Shown here piece after piece: positions 38,714 through 46,838 of a stretch of DNA of 64,000 nt (position 1 is its first letter; each line of letters starts with the position of its first letter). The notes beneath the pieces are model-generated. The model was not told the origin of the DNA. It saw nothing but the letters and a program-made list of their open reading frames with translations, and did not search any database. Origin of the DNA: an uncultured Rhodospirillales bacterium (lineage in GTDB: Bacteria; Pseudomonadota; Alphaproteobacteria; Acetobacterales; Acetobacteraceae); the NCBI GenBank assembly GCA_903928895.1, contig CAIYSR010000145.1:39817-103816 (forward strand), in the 5' to 3' direction. The translations under genes and the position numbers were made by a program.

Positions 38714-39729
38714 CGCGGGGCTCCGTCGGTGCGCGGCGGGGGGGCGCCCAGCAGCATGGAGGCAGGGTAGCGGCGCAGGGTCTCGGTGGTCTCGCGCAGA
38801 TTGGCCACCGCCGCGCGGGCATCGCGCAGCACCGGCACCAGTTCGGCCTGCACATCCGCGGTGCCGGTATTGGCGCGCCGCAGCGTGGCATCGAGCGTGG
38901 CGATCAGGGCCGGCAGTTTCGCCGTGGCCGCCGCCAGCCGATCGGCGGCCTGGGCCGAGGAGGCGAGCAGGTTGCGGGTCTCCTTGCCGTCGAGCGTGGC
39001 GCGCAGCGCCGCCGTGGTCGCCCGCAGTTCGGTCATCATGCCCGGCAGGTCCGCCGCCTCGGCGCCGCCGCGCAGCGTATGGGCGAGGGCGGCGAGATCG
39101 GTCAGCGCGGCGCCGGCGCTGCCGGTGGCAAGCTGGTCATGCACATCGTCGAGCACCGCCTGCACCGCGGTGACCATCCGTTCCAGATCCACCTTCTGCA
39201 ACTTGGTCGCCAGCGCCTGGGCGGCGTCCTGCACCTGGGTGATGGTGCTGGGCATCGAGGGCAGATATTCGTCGCGCGGCGTCCACGGCACGGTCTCGGC
39301 CGGGAAGCGTTTCGGGTCGACGAAATCGAGTTCGATGTAGGCGAGCCCGGTGATGCCCTGGCTGCCCAGCCGGGCGCGCAGGCCGAGGCTGATCGCGGTT
39401 CCGGAGTCCGGCACCTTGCCCATCCGCTTCGGGTCGATCAGCCAGCGCACCACCACCATGCGGACTTCGGCCCGGCTCGGGTCCGCCGCCACCGCGCCCA
39501 TGTATTCGGCGGTGACGAGCCCGATATCCGTCACCTGGCCGAGCGTCACGCCGCGGAATTTCACCGGCGCGCCGACATCGAGCCCCTGCACCGACTCGCG
39601 GAAATAGGTCTCGTAGCGCAGCCCGTCCTTCACCCGGTCGCGCGCCAGGAACAGCACGAGTCCGACCACCCCGGCCACGCCCAGGATGAGCAGCAGGCCC
39701 ACCCGCACCGATGCCCCCCGGCTCGTCAT
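38710..39729 (-). CDS. mlaD: MlaD-family MCE protein
   Basis: A 339-residue periplasmic lipid carrier with one N-terminal membrane helix (VGLLLILGVAGVVGLVLFL) and an MCE domain (about 35-150: YFRESVQGLDVGAPVKFRGV, cited by GLDVGAPVKFRG). The C-terminal half is a long helical region rich in heptad-like Ala/Leu repeats, longer than E. coli MlaD (183 residues) and more like the MCE proteins that form extended tubes. It lies between the ATPase (13 bases upstream) and the lipoprotein, with which it overlaps. Confidence 0.9.
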   Translation of the reverse strand: MTSRGASVRVGLLLILGVAGVVGLVLFLARDRVKDGLRYETYFRESVQGLDVGAPVKFRGVTLGQVTDIGLVTAEYMGAVAADPSRAEVRMVVVRWLIDPKRMGKVPDSGTAISLGLRARLGSQGITGLAYIELDFVDPKRFPAETVPWTPRDEYLPSMPSTITQVQDAAQALATKLQKVDLERMVTAVQAVLDDVHDQLATGSAGAALTDLAALAHTLRGGAEAADLPGMMTELRATTAALRATLDGKETRNLLASSAQAADRLAAATAKLPALIATLDATLRRANTGTADVQAELVPVLRDARAAVANLRETTETLRRYPASMLLGAPPPRTDGAPR

Positions 39730-39742
39730 GCCCCGCCTCGTG

Positions 39743-40507
39743 TCATCTTGCGTCTCCTGCTGCCTCGCGCCGGAAGAAGGCGCGCACGATGGGATGCTCG
39801 CTGGTCTCGCCCAGAGTCCGCGGGTCGCCCTCGGCGATCATGCCCTGCGCCGCCTTGTCGAGCATGATGCAGCGATCGGCAATGGTACGGATCGACTCGA
39901 GCTCGTGGGTGACCACGACAAAACTGATCCCGAGATCGCGCCGCAGGTCGAGGATCAGGCGGTCGAGCCCGGCCGAGGTGATCGGATCGAGCCCGGCCGA
40001 GGGCTCGTCGAGGAACAGCAGCGGCGGATCGAGCGCGAGCGCGCGGGCGATCGCGGCGCGCTTGGCCATGCCGCCCGATATCTCCGCCGGCATCAGCGCC
40101 GCCGCATCGGCCAGGCCGACGAGGCCGAGCTTGGTCAACGCCACGCTCCGCCGCGCCGCCGGCGGCAGGTCGGTGTGCATTTCGAGCGGCAGCATGACGT
40201 TCTCCAGCAGCGTCATGCTGCCGAACAGCGCGCCCATCTGGAACATCACGCCGACCCGGGTGCGCAGCGCGGTATCGGCGGTGGCGATGTCGACGCCGAG
40301 CACCTCGATGCGCCCCTCGGTCGGCTCCAGCAGCCCCATCAGCATGCGCAGCAGCGTCGACTTGCCGCAGCCCGAGCCGCCCAGGATCACCAGGATCTCG
40401 CCCCGGTGGACCACGAACCCGACATGGCGAAACAACACCCGCGGCCCGAAGCTGCGCGCCACATCGGTGACGGTGATGACGTCATCTGCAGGCAGCGCGG
40501 GACTCAT
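39743..40507 (-). CDS. mlaF: Mla-type ABC transporter ATP-binding protein
   Basis: A 254-residue ATPase powering MCE lipid transport. Walker A is GGSGCGKS (43-50), the signature is EISGGMAKRAAIARAL and Walker B LLFLDEPSAGLDP. The GGMAKR form of the signature motif is typical for MlaF/Ttg2A rather than for importers. It overlaps the permease stop by 4 bases. With the permease, MCE protein and lipoprotein it makes a full Mla/Ttg2 system moving phospholipids between the two membranes. Confidence 0.93.
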   Translation of the reverse strand: MSPALPADDVITVTDVARSFGPRVLFRHVGFVVHRGEILVILGGSGCGKSTLLRMLMGLLEPTEGRIEVLGVDIATADTALRTRVGVMFQMGALFGSMTLLENVMLPLEMHTDLPPAARRSVALTKLGLVGLADAAALMPAEISGGMAKRAAIARALALDPPLLFLDEPSAGLDPITSAGLDRLILDLRRDLGISFVVVTHELESIRTIADRCIMLDKAAQGMIAEGDPRTLGETSEHPIVRAFFRREAAGDAR

Positions 40508-41595
40508 ATGCCGAGCCGGAAGAACAGCACGGCGAACATCCCGTCCAGCAGGATCGCCGCGACAATGCCGCCCACCACCGCGCGGGTGGCGGCGATCCCC
40601 ACCGCCTCCGGCCCGAGCCCGGTCGCCATGCCGGCACGGCAGCCCACCCCGGCGACGGCGGCGCCGAACACCGCCGCCTTAGCCAACGCGCCATAGAGGT
40701 CGTGCGGGCTGACCCAGCCGGTGATCTGGTTGCCCACGGCGACGATCGGGATGCCGTCGCCCAGCATCACCATCGACATGCCGAACAACCCGGCAAAATC
40801 GAGCACGATGGTGAGCGCCGGCATCACCGCGATGGCGGCGAGCAGCCGCGGCAGCACCAGCATCGTCACCGGATCGAGCCCCATGGTGATCAGCGCGTCG
40901 ACCTCCTGGTTGACCTTCATCGTGCCGATCTCGGCGGCGAAGGCCGAGCCGCTACGACCGGCGAGAATCACGGCGGCGAGCAGCGGGCCGAGTTCGCGCA
41001 CCAGCGAGATCGCGACCAGGCTGGCGACATAGATGTCGGCACCGAAGCGGCGCATCGGGATCAGCGACTGGAAGGCCAGGATCAGGCCGATCAGCGACCC
41101 CAGCAGCAGCACCAGCGGGATCGCCCGCACCCCGGCCTGGTCGGCGGCGCGCATGAGGTCGGCGAAACGGAACATCCGCAACCGCCACGGCAACTGCACC
41201 AGCGCCAGCACCGCCTCGCCAAGAAACGCAAGACCGTCGGTGGCGGCGGTCAGCCCGTCGTGCAGCATGCCGAACACGCTGGCCCGAGGCCGCGCCGCCG
41301 GCCGCGGTGGCGGCACCCGAGCGGCGCGGACACGGGCGAGCAGCGCCTCGACCTGGGGCGGCATGCCGGCGATGGATGCGGCACCGTGAGCGGTCTCGAT
41401 ATCGGCGAGCAGGGTGATGCCGGCCGTGTCCCACAGGGTGACCCCGGCGACATCGACCCGCAGCGTCCGCTCGCGCTGGCCTGCCGCCTGCAGCGCCGCG
41501 GTCCAGACCGGACCGGCGCCGGTGGCATTGAGCGGTCCGGCCAAGGTGAGCACCGCCGCGCCATCGGTTTCGGCAAGGGTGATCGTGGCGGACAT
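40504..41595 (-). CDS. mlaE: MlaE-family permease with N-terminal STAS domain
   Basis: A 363-residue fusion. Residues 1-95 form a STAS domain (VLTLAGPLNATGAG, LRVDVAGVTLWDTAGITLL), which in E. coli is the separate protein MlaB. Residues about 125-363 are the MlaE permease, with the coupling segment AIPLVLLLGSLIGLILAFQS, RELGPLLAAVILAGRSGSAFAAEIGTM (cited by its start) and NQEVDALITMGLDP. Fusion of STAS and permease is common in alphaproteobacteria. It overlaps the upstream PotA-like ATPase stop by one base, which ties that gene to this operon. Confidence 0.92.
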   Translation of the reverse strand: MSATITLAETDGAAVLTLAGPLNATGAGPVWTAALQAAGQRERTLRVDVAGVTLWDTAGITLLADIETAHGAASIAGMPPQVEALLARVRAARVPPPRPAARPRASVFGMLHDGLTAATDGLAFLGEAVLALVQLPWRLRMFRFADLMRAADQAGVRAIPLVLLLGSLIGLILAFQSLIPMRRFGADIYVASLVAISLVRELGPLLAAVILAGRSGSAFAAEIGTMKVNQEVDALITMGLDPVTMLVLPRLLAAIAVMPALTIVLDFAGLFGMSMVMLGDGIPIVAVGNQITGWVSPHDLYGALAKAAVFGAAVAGVGCRAGMATGLGPEAVGIAATRAVVGGIVAAILLDGMFAVLFFRLGI

Positions 41596-42671
41596 CAGGC
41601 GGGGACCGGCAGCGCGCGGGCGTGATGCGGCTGCCAGGCGAGCGCGAGCGCGGTACCGGGCGCCAGATCGGCCATCGGCACCACGGACGGGCGCTTGACC
41701 ACCACCGCGGTGCCGGCGACGTCGAGCAGCAGGCGCAGATGGTCGCCGCGGAACGATATCTCGCGCAGCGTCGCCGCCACCGCATCATCCCCCATGTCGC
41801 CGGTGGCGACCGCGAGGCGCTCGGGGCGGATGGCAACGATGCAGGCCGCGCCCGCGACGACCCCGGCATCGCGCGCTTCGACGACGGCGCCGCCGGCGAG
41901 GCGGATGACGGCGATATCGTCCTCGATCGCCTCGACCCGGCCGGGCAGGCGGTTGTCCTCGCCGAGGAAGGCGGCGACGAAGCTGTCGGCGGGGTGCTCG
42001 TAGAGGGCGCGCGGCGTGCCGATCTGATGCAGGCGGCCGGAAGCGATGACCGCCATGCGGTCGGAGACCGCCATCGCCTCGGACTGGTCGTGGGTGACGT
42101 GGAGCATGGCGAGACCGAGCCGGCGCTGCACGGCGCGGAGTTCCTGCTGCATGGTTTCGCGCAACTGCCGGTCGAGCGCGCCGAGCGGTTCGTCGAGCAG
42201 GACCAGCTTGGGCCGGAAGACCAGGGCGCGAGCCAGGGCGACGCGCTGCTGCTGGCCGCCGGAGAGGCTGGCCGGCATGCGCTCGCCGAGGCCCGGCAGG
42301 GCGACGAGGTCGAGCATCTCGCGCACCGCTTCATCGCGTGCGGCGCGGCCGACGCGGCGCATGGCCAGCGGGAAGGCGATGTTGCCGGCCACGCTCAGAT
42401 GCGGCAGCAGCTGCGGCGCCTGGAACACCAGGCCGATGTCGCGGCGGTGCGGCGGCGTCTGGCGCAGCGGCCGGGCGTCGAGTTCGATGGTGCCGGAGTC
42501 CTGTTCGAGGAAGCCGGCGATGAGGGCCAGCGTGGTCGACTTGCCGGAGCCGGAGGGGCCGAGCAGGGTGACGTATTCGCCCGGCATGACATCGAACGAC
42601 AGCGCATCGAGCGCGCGGATCGGCCCGAAGCTGTGGCTCAGCGAGGTCAGACGCAGGCGGGGCTCGGCCAA
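41595..42671 (-). CDS. Orphan PotA/MalK-type ABC ATPase with TOBE domain
   Basis: A 358-residue importer-type ATPase. Walker A GPSGSGKST (38-46), signature LSGGQQQRVALARAL, Walker B LVLLDEPLGALD and H-loop HVTHDQ are intact. A C-terminal TOBE region (about 240-358, IRPERLAV) is typical for spermidine/putrescine, iron or sulfate importers. No cognate permease or binding protein lies here: upstream is a TRAP permease (15 bases away) and downstream the MlaE-type permease. It could serve transporters encoded elsewhere, or the run could reflect recombination. Confidence 0.88.
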   Translation of the reverse strand: MAEPRLRLTSLSHSFGPIRALDALSFDVMPGEYVTLLGPSGSGKSTTLALIAGFLEQDSGTIELDARPLRQTPPHRRDIGLVFQAPQLLPHLSVAGNIAFPLAMRRVGRAARDEAVREMLDLVALPGLGERMPASLSGGQQQRVALARALVFRPKLVLLDEPLGALDRQLRETMQQELRAVQRRLGLAMLHVTHDQSEAMAVSDRMAVIASGRLHQIGTPRALYEHPADSFVAAFLGEDNRLPGRVEAIEDDIAVIRLAGGAVVEARDAGVVAGAACIVAIRPERLAVATGDMGDDAVAATLREISFRGDHLRLLLDVAGTAVVVKRPSVVPMADLAPGTALALAWQPHHARALPVPA

Positions 42672-42686
42672 GGCGATTCCTTCGGG

Positions 42687-43979
42687 CTACACCCTCACAT
42701 AGCCCATCAGGCGCGGCAGTGTCAGCGCGATATCCGGCAGCAGCGTCACCGCCAGCAGGACCGCGATCATGGTGAGGATGAAGACCGGGATTTCCTTGAA
42801 GATCGCGCCGATCGAGGTGCCGGTGAGGCCGCTGATGACGAACAGCAGCAGCCCGTGCGGCGGCAAGGCGAGGCCGACCATCATGTTGAGCATGATGACG
42901 ACGCCGAAATGCACCAGATCGATGCCGAGCCCGGACGCCACCGGAACCAGCAGGGGAACGATGACGAGCAGGATGGTGATTTCGTCGATGGCGACGGCAA
43001 GCACCAGCAGCAATGCGTTGACCGCGAGCAGGAAGGCGATCGGGCTGAGATGCATGCCCACCAGACCGGCACGGATGGCGTCGGGCACGCCCTCGTTGGC
43101 GACCGCGTAGTTGAAGACGAAGGCGCCGGACATGATGAGGCCGATGGCGGCGGTCTGGCGCACGGTGTCGTTGATCACGTCATACAGGGCGGCGAGGCTG
43201 AGCGAACGGTAGGCGGCGAAGGCGAGGAGCAGGGCATAGGTGGCGGCGATGGCGGCCGCTTCGGTGGGGGTGGCGATGCCGGAATAGATGATGCCGAGCA
43301 GGATGCCGGGCAGCGCTAGCGGCGGCAGGGCGGCGAGGAAGATCGGCCACAGCGCGCGCCAGCCGACCGGCGGCTCGGCGGGGAAGCCACGGCGGCGCGC
43401 GATGAGGGCGATGGCGCCCATCAAGGCCAGCGCGGTGCCGAGTGCCGGCACGACGCCGGCGAGGAACAGCGCGCCGACCGAGGCGTTGGCGATGAGGGCG
43501 TAGAAAATCATCGGGATCGAGGGGGGGACCAGCGGGCCGAGCGTCGCCGCGGCGGCGGAGGTGGCGGCGGCGAAGCCGGCGGGGTAGCGGCCGTCCTTCA
43601 TCATCATGCGCGCCACGATCAGGCCCGGCCCGGCGGCGTCGGCCACCGCGCTGCCGCTCATGCCGGAGAAGATCAGGTTGGTGACGATATTGACATGGGC
43701 GAGGCCGCCACGGAACCGGCCGACCGCGCCCTGGGCGAAGGCGAGCAGGCGTTCCAGCACGCCGGAGGCGTTCATGATGTTGGCGACGAAGATGAACAGC
43801 GGCACCGCGAGCAGGAGGTAGTTGTTGTAGAGCCCGTTCATGGTCTGGTCGACGACGAGGCCGACATCCTGGCCGGTTGCCATCAGGTAGGCGAAGCCGG
43901 CAGCGAGCATGGCCAGGCCCATCGGCACGCCGAGCACGGCGGCCAGGACGAAGACGAGGGCGAGGACCGAGAGCCCCAT
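42687..43979 (-). CDS. dctM: TRAP transporter large permease (DctM)
   Basis: A 430-residue DctM with about twelve helices. The N-terminus, LSVLALVFVLAAVLGVPMGLAM, and FVANIMNASGVLERLLAFA plus GSAVADAAGPGLIVARMM fit the family; DAAGPG is a hallmark of the large subunit. It drives Na+ or H+-coupled import of a C4-dicarboxylate-like or other organic acid. The start at 43979 leaves 2 bases after the DctQ stop. It belongs to the DctP-DctQ-DctM operon. Confidence 0.95.
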   Translation of the reverse strand: MGLSVLALVFVLAAVLGVPMGLAMLAAGFAYLMATGQDVGLVVDQTMNGLYNNYLLLAVPLFIFVANIMNASGVLERLLAFAQGAVGRFRGGLAHVNIVTNLIFSGMSGSAVADAAGPGLIVARMMMKDGRYPAGFAAATSAAAATLGPLVPPSIPMIFYALIANASVGALFLAGVVPALGTALALMGAIALIARRRGFPAEPPVGWRALWPIFLAALPPLALPGILLGIIYSGIATPTEAAAIAATYALLLAFAAYRSLSLAALYDVINDTVRQTAAIGLIMSGAFVFNYAVANEGVPDAIRAGLVGMHLSPIAFLLAVNALLLVLAVAIDEITILLVIVPLLVPVASGLGIDLVHFGVVIMLNMMVGLALPPHGLLLFVISGLTGTSIGAIFKEIPVFILTMIAVLLAVTLLPDIALTLPRLMGYVRV

Positions 43980-43981
43980 GC

Positions 43982-44449
43982 TCAGATGTGCTCCCGCCAG
44001 CCGGGTCGGGTGAGGCGGCCCAGGCGGATCGCCAGGCGCGCCAGGGTCGCGATCAGGAAGATGCCGAAGCAGGCATAGACGATGTCGAGCCGCCACAGCA
44101 GCACCGGAGTGCGCTCGCGCCAGAGGAAGGCGATGTAGTCGAGCGCGCCGGGCAGGCTGGCGGCCAAGATGAGGCCGATCAGGAGGGCTCGGACGATGCC
44201 GATCGCGCGCTGTCCGGCCGGGCCGGCGTGGCGGTAGAGCAGGTCGAAGGCGATCTGGTTGCGGTCCGGCACGACCAGGGCGTTGGCGATGAAGACGATC
44301 CAGACGAACAGCACGACCGAGACCTCGTCGGCCCAGGCGACGGCGTCATGGGCGAGGTAGCGCATCGCGATCTTGTAGACGAAGACGACGAAGACGGCGG
44401 CGAAGCCGGCCGCGCAGAGCGCCTCGGCCAGCCCGGTCGCGCGGCGCAC
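43982..44449 (-). CDS. dctQ: TRAP transporter small permease (DctQ)
   Basis: A 155-residue four-helix subunit with the DctQ pattern: VFVVFVYKIAMRYLAHDAVAWADEVSVVLFVW (cited by RYLAHDAVAWADE, where the W-x-x-E is characteristic) and an amphipathic HIAFDLL-like segment RNQIAFDLLYR. The start is GTG at 44449, one base after the DctP stop codon, so translation is coupled. It bridges the binding protein and the large permease. Confidence 0.92.
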   Translation of the reverse strand: MRRATGLAEALCAAGFAAVFVVFVYKIAMRYLAHDAVAWADEVSVVLFVWIVFIANALVVPDRNQIAFDLLYRHAGPAGQRAIGIVRALLIGLILAASLPGALDYIAFLWRERTPVLLWRLDIVYACFGIFLIATLARLAIRLGRLTRPGWREHI

Positions 44450-44450
44450 C

Positions 44451-45446
44451 CTACTTGGTGTCCAGCACCTGCCTGGCCATTGCCATGTCCCACACCTTGG
44501 CGCCCGGGTCCTCGGCGTAGAGCCTGTCGGCGAGGGCGCGGAAGGGGGCGAGGTCGGGGCTGTCGACGGCGAGGCCGCGGGCCTTCATGGCATCGGCGAC
44601 GGATTGCTCGTCGGCGAGGCGGCCGGAGTCGTTGGCTTTGGCGGCGGCGCGGGCGGCTTCGGTGAGGACGGCCTGTTGCTGGGGGGTGAGCTTGTCCCAG
44701 AACGGCTTGGCCACCGAGAAGAAAACGGGCTGGAGCATGTGGGCGGTGAGCACGATCTGCTCGCTGACCTCGAACAGCTTGGCGGCGTTGAAGATGGAGA
44801 GCGGGTTCTCCTGGCCGTCGATGGTGCCGGTCTTGAGCGCGAGATAGACCTCGGGCATGCCCATCGGCACCGGGCTGACGCCGAGGACGCGGCCGAGGAC
44901 GAGCCAGTCCGGACCGGCGGGCATGCGCATTTTCACCCCGGCGAGGTCCTGCGGGCCGGCGACCGGGCGCTTTTTGGCGAGGGCGACTTGCCTGGTGCCG
45001 AGATAGGCGGTGGCGAGGATGGCGATGCCCATCTTGTCGGCCACGGCTTTGCGGTAGGCGGCGCCGATCGGGCCGTCGAACACGGCGCGGAGATGGGCGT
45101 GGTCGCGGAACAGGTAGGCGCGGTTGAGGAAGCCGAATTCGGGGATTTGCTGGGCCACCTCGAAGGTGGTCATGGTGGACATTTCGAGGTTGCCGCGTTG
45201 CAGGGCGGGGACCTCGGTGCCCTGCTTGAACAGGGTCGAGGCGGGATGGACGCTGACCTTCAGGCCAGTGTTGCTGGCCTCGGCCTGGGTCTTGAGGGCT
45301 TCGCAGGCCTTGGCGAGGAAGTCGGACGGGGGGGCGGCGGTGGAGATGCGGACGACGGCGTCGGCGGCCATGGCGGGGGTGGGGGCGGGGACGGCGAAGG
45401 GCAGCGCGCTCATGGCGGCGAGGAGCGTGCGGCGTTTCATCGGCAT
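44451..45446 (-). CDS. dctP: TRAP transporter substrate-binding protein (DctP)
   Basis: A 331-residue precursor with a signal peptide (MPMKRRTLLAAMSALPFAVP, cleavage near AMAADA). The mature protein is a DctP-type lobe pair: PASTLFKQGTEVPALQRGNLEM, GVKMRMPAGPDWLVLGRVLG with the ligand-binding Arg, and LKTGTIDGQENPLSIF, the family signature GxxDGxE. AAGGGG lies upstream of the ATG. It is the first gene of a co-directional run that continues through the Mla-type genes to 37100. Ligand unknown, probably a carboxylate. Confidence 0.95.
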   Translation of the reverse strand: MPMKRRTLLAAMSALPFAVPAPTPAMAADAVVRISTAAPPSDFLAKACEALKTQAEASNTGLKVSVHPASTLFKQGTEVPALQRGNLEMSTMTTFEVAQQIPEFGFLNRAYLFRDHAHLRAVFDGPIGAAYRKAVADKMGIAILATAYLGTRQVALAKKRPVAGPQDLAGVKMRMPAGPDWLVLGRVLGVSPVPMGMPEVYLALKTGTIDGQENPLSIFNAAKLFEVSEQIVLTAHMLQPVFFSVAKPFWDKLTPQQQAVLTEAARAAAKANDSGRLADEQSVADAMKARGLAVDSPDLAPFRALADRLYAEDPGAKVWDMAMARQVLDTK

Positions 45447-45604
45447 TGCGGTATCCCCCTTGATTGATTTGCTGTGATGCCAGTTCATCAGACGGGGGGC
45501 GATATTTCAAGTCTGAAGTAATTCGGCGCGGGGCGATGGTTTTCTGGATGATTTCGGTATATTTTTGTTATCGTAACCAAATGGACGCACGACGGCAGGC
45601 GGGG

Positions 45605-46192
45605 TCAGAGCGGCAAAAATCGGAGGCCGAGCGGGTACTGGGCGAAGCTGGGTTCGGGGGCGCGCGGAGGGACCGTGGGCGGCGCCGGCGGGCCGGACCT
45701 GGGCGGTCTCGGGCGGCGCTTCGGCCTTGGCCGGGCGGGACGCGGGGCATGGGCGCGAGGTGGCAGGGGGACGGGTGGGGTGATGCCGAGCATGCGGCAG
45801 ACGGGGCGGAGGAGGCGGTTGGCTTGCGGGGCGGCGGCGAGGAATGCGGCGAGTTCCGGGGTGTGGGCGAGGAAATACTGGAGTTGGGAGGCGCGGGTGT
45901 TGACGTGGTGGTCCTGGAGGCGGCGGACGAGCCAGGCCTGGCCACTGGGCAGGCGGGGTGTGGGGGTGGTGGGGGCGGGGCGTTTGGCGCGCGGGGCGCG
46001 GATACGGGGTTTGGGGAGTTTGCCGGATTGCCAGAGGGCGACGAGGCGTTCGAAGCGGTTGATGGTGCGGTGGATGCGGTACCAGGCGAGGGTGAGGAGG
46101 GCGCGGACGCGGGCGTCGCGGTGGGCGATGAGGCCCAGGGTGACCTTGAGGCCGTCGAGGATGGTGCGGAAGTTGGTGGTGAGGGGTGTCAT
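45605..46192 (-). CDS. Conserved Acetobacteraceae-type hypothetical protein
   Basis: A 195-residue soluble protein of unknown function. The first 60 residues form a helical, Arg-rich region with IHRTINRFERLVALWQSGKL; the middle has RASQLQYFLAHTPELAAFL; the rest is extremely Pro/Arg/Ala-rich and low in complexity. I recall similar proteins in several Acetobacteraceae, often in multiple copies, but no function is known. It is isolated between the TRAP and fimbrial operons. A shadow of a high-GC reading frame is possible for the Pro-rich end, but the N-terminal half looks like real protein. Confidence 0.6.
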   Translation of the reverse strand: MTPLTTNFRTILDGLKVTLGLIAHRDARVRALLTLAWYRIHRTINRFERLVALWQSGKLPKPRIRAPRAKRPAPTTPTPRLPSGQAWLVRRLQDHHVNTRASQLQYFLAHTPELAAFLAAAPQANRLLRPVCRMLGITPPVPLPPRAHAPRPARPRPKRRPRPPRSGPPAPPTVPPRAPEPSFAQYPLGLRFLPL

Positions 46193-46247
46193 TAGAGGTG
46201 GTTATATAATGTGACTGATTTTCGCGTCAAGGGGGAGGTGGGGCAGT

Positions 46248-46289
46248 GGTGGGGCGCCAAAGCGCGCCCCACCCTACATTGGGGTGTAG
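46248..46289 (-). terminator. Hairpins downstream of the fimbrial operon
   Basis: A perfect 10-bp stem, GGTGGGGCGC (46248-46257) with GCGCCCCACC (46264-46273), and a small CTACA/TGTAG stem (46275-46289) lie in the 140-base gap after the last SCPU gene. Their position, 45-85 bases beyond that stop codon, suits an operon terminator. The GTGGGGCG palindrome could also be a dispersed repeat. Confidence 0.55.
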
Positions 46290-46332
46290 CACGGGTTTGT
46301 TCCACTCAGCTCACCGGGCTCGGCGCGCGTCC

Positions 46333-46836
46333 TCAGTAGGCCAGGATAATCGTCAGCGTATCTGAATATGAGCCGGGCGCGACGTTCTGCGGGGCCGGGA
46401 TCTGGCCATAGATTGTGTAGGCCCGGCTCGCCGGCACATTCGCGACCAGTTGATACGCGTCGCCGACCGGAGATGTGCCGGAGGTCCCGTCCCCCCAGAT
46501 CACGGTGTGGGAGGCATTGGTATAGAGCTGATAGGCCAGGGCGCCCATCCTTCGCGGGGTGAAGCTCCCGCCGGCGCCCTGCCCGATCATGATCTGGTAG
46601 GCGAGCGGGGTGTCATAGGCGGACTGGCAGCGCACCGTGATCGTCGTCGTGATGGTGCTCGGCGCGCGCGCCAGCGGATTATAGGTCCCGAACATCATGC
46701 CGGGCGCGGCCACGGTGCAGCTGAGCGCCTGCGCCGCGCCGCTCGCCAGCGATGTTGCCGCCAGTACCTCGAACACCAGTACCGCGAGCGCCGGCAGGGC
46801 GCGGCGGGCGAGGGCACGACGAGGACGCGTCGGCAT
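46333..46836 (-). CDS. SCPU-domain fimbrial subunit, likely tip or terminal subunit
   Basis: A 167-residue exported protein with one spore-coat-U (SCPU) domain, an archaic pilin fold unrelated to sporulation here. A signal peptide ends near SGAAQA; the two cysteines in LSCTVAAPG and TVRCQSAY should form the pilin disulfide, and the C-terminus PGSYSDTLTIILAY is the SCPU end motif. It follows the usher by 2 bases, the position of the tip adhesin CsuE in Acinetobacter. CsuE has two domains and about 330 residues, so this single-domain protein is an unusual tip if it is one. The start at 46836 leaves a complete signal peptide. Confidence 0.82.
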   Translation of the reverse strand: MPTRPRRALARRALPALAVLVFEVLAATSLASGAAQALSCTVAAPGMMFGTYNPLARAPSTITTTITVRCQSAYDTPLAYQIMIGQGAGGSFTPRRMGALAYQLYTNASHTVIWGDGTSGTSPVGDAYQLVANVPASRAYTIYGQIPAPQNVAPGSYSDTLTIILAY

Positions 46837-46838
46837 GA

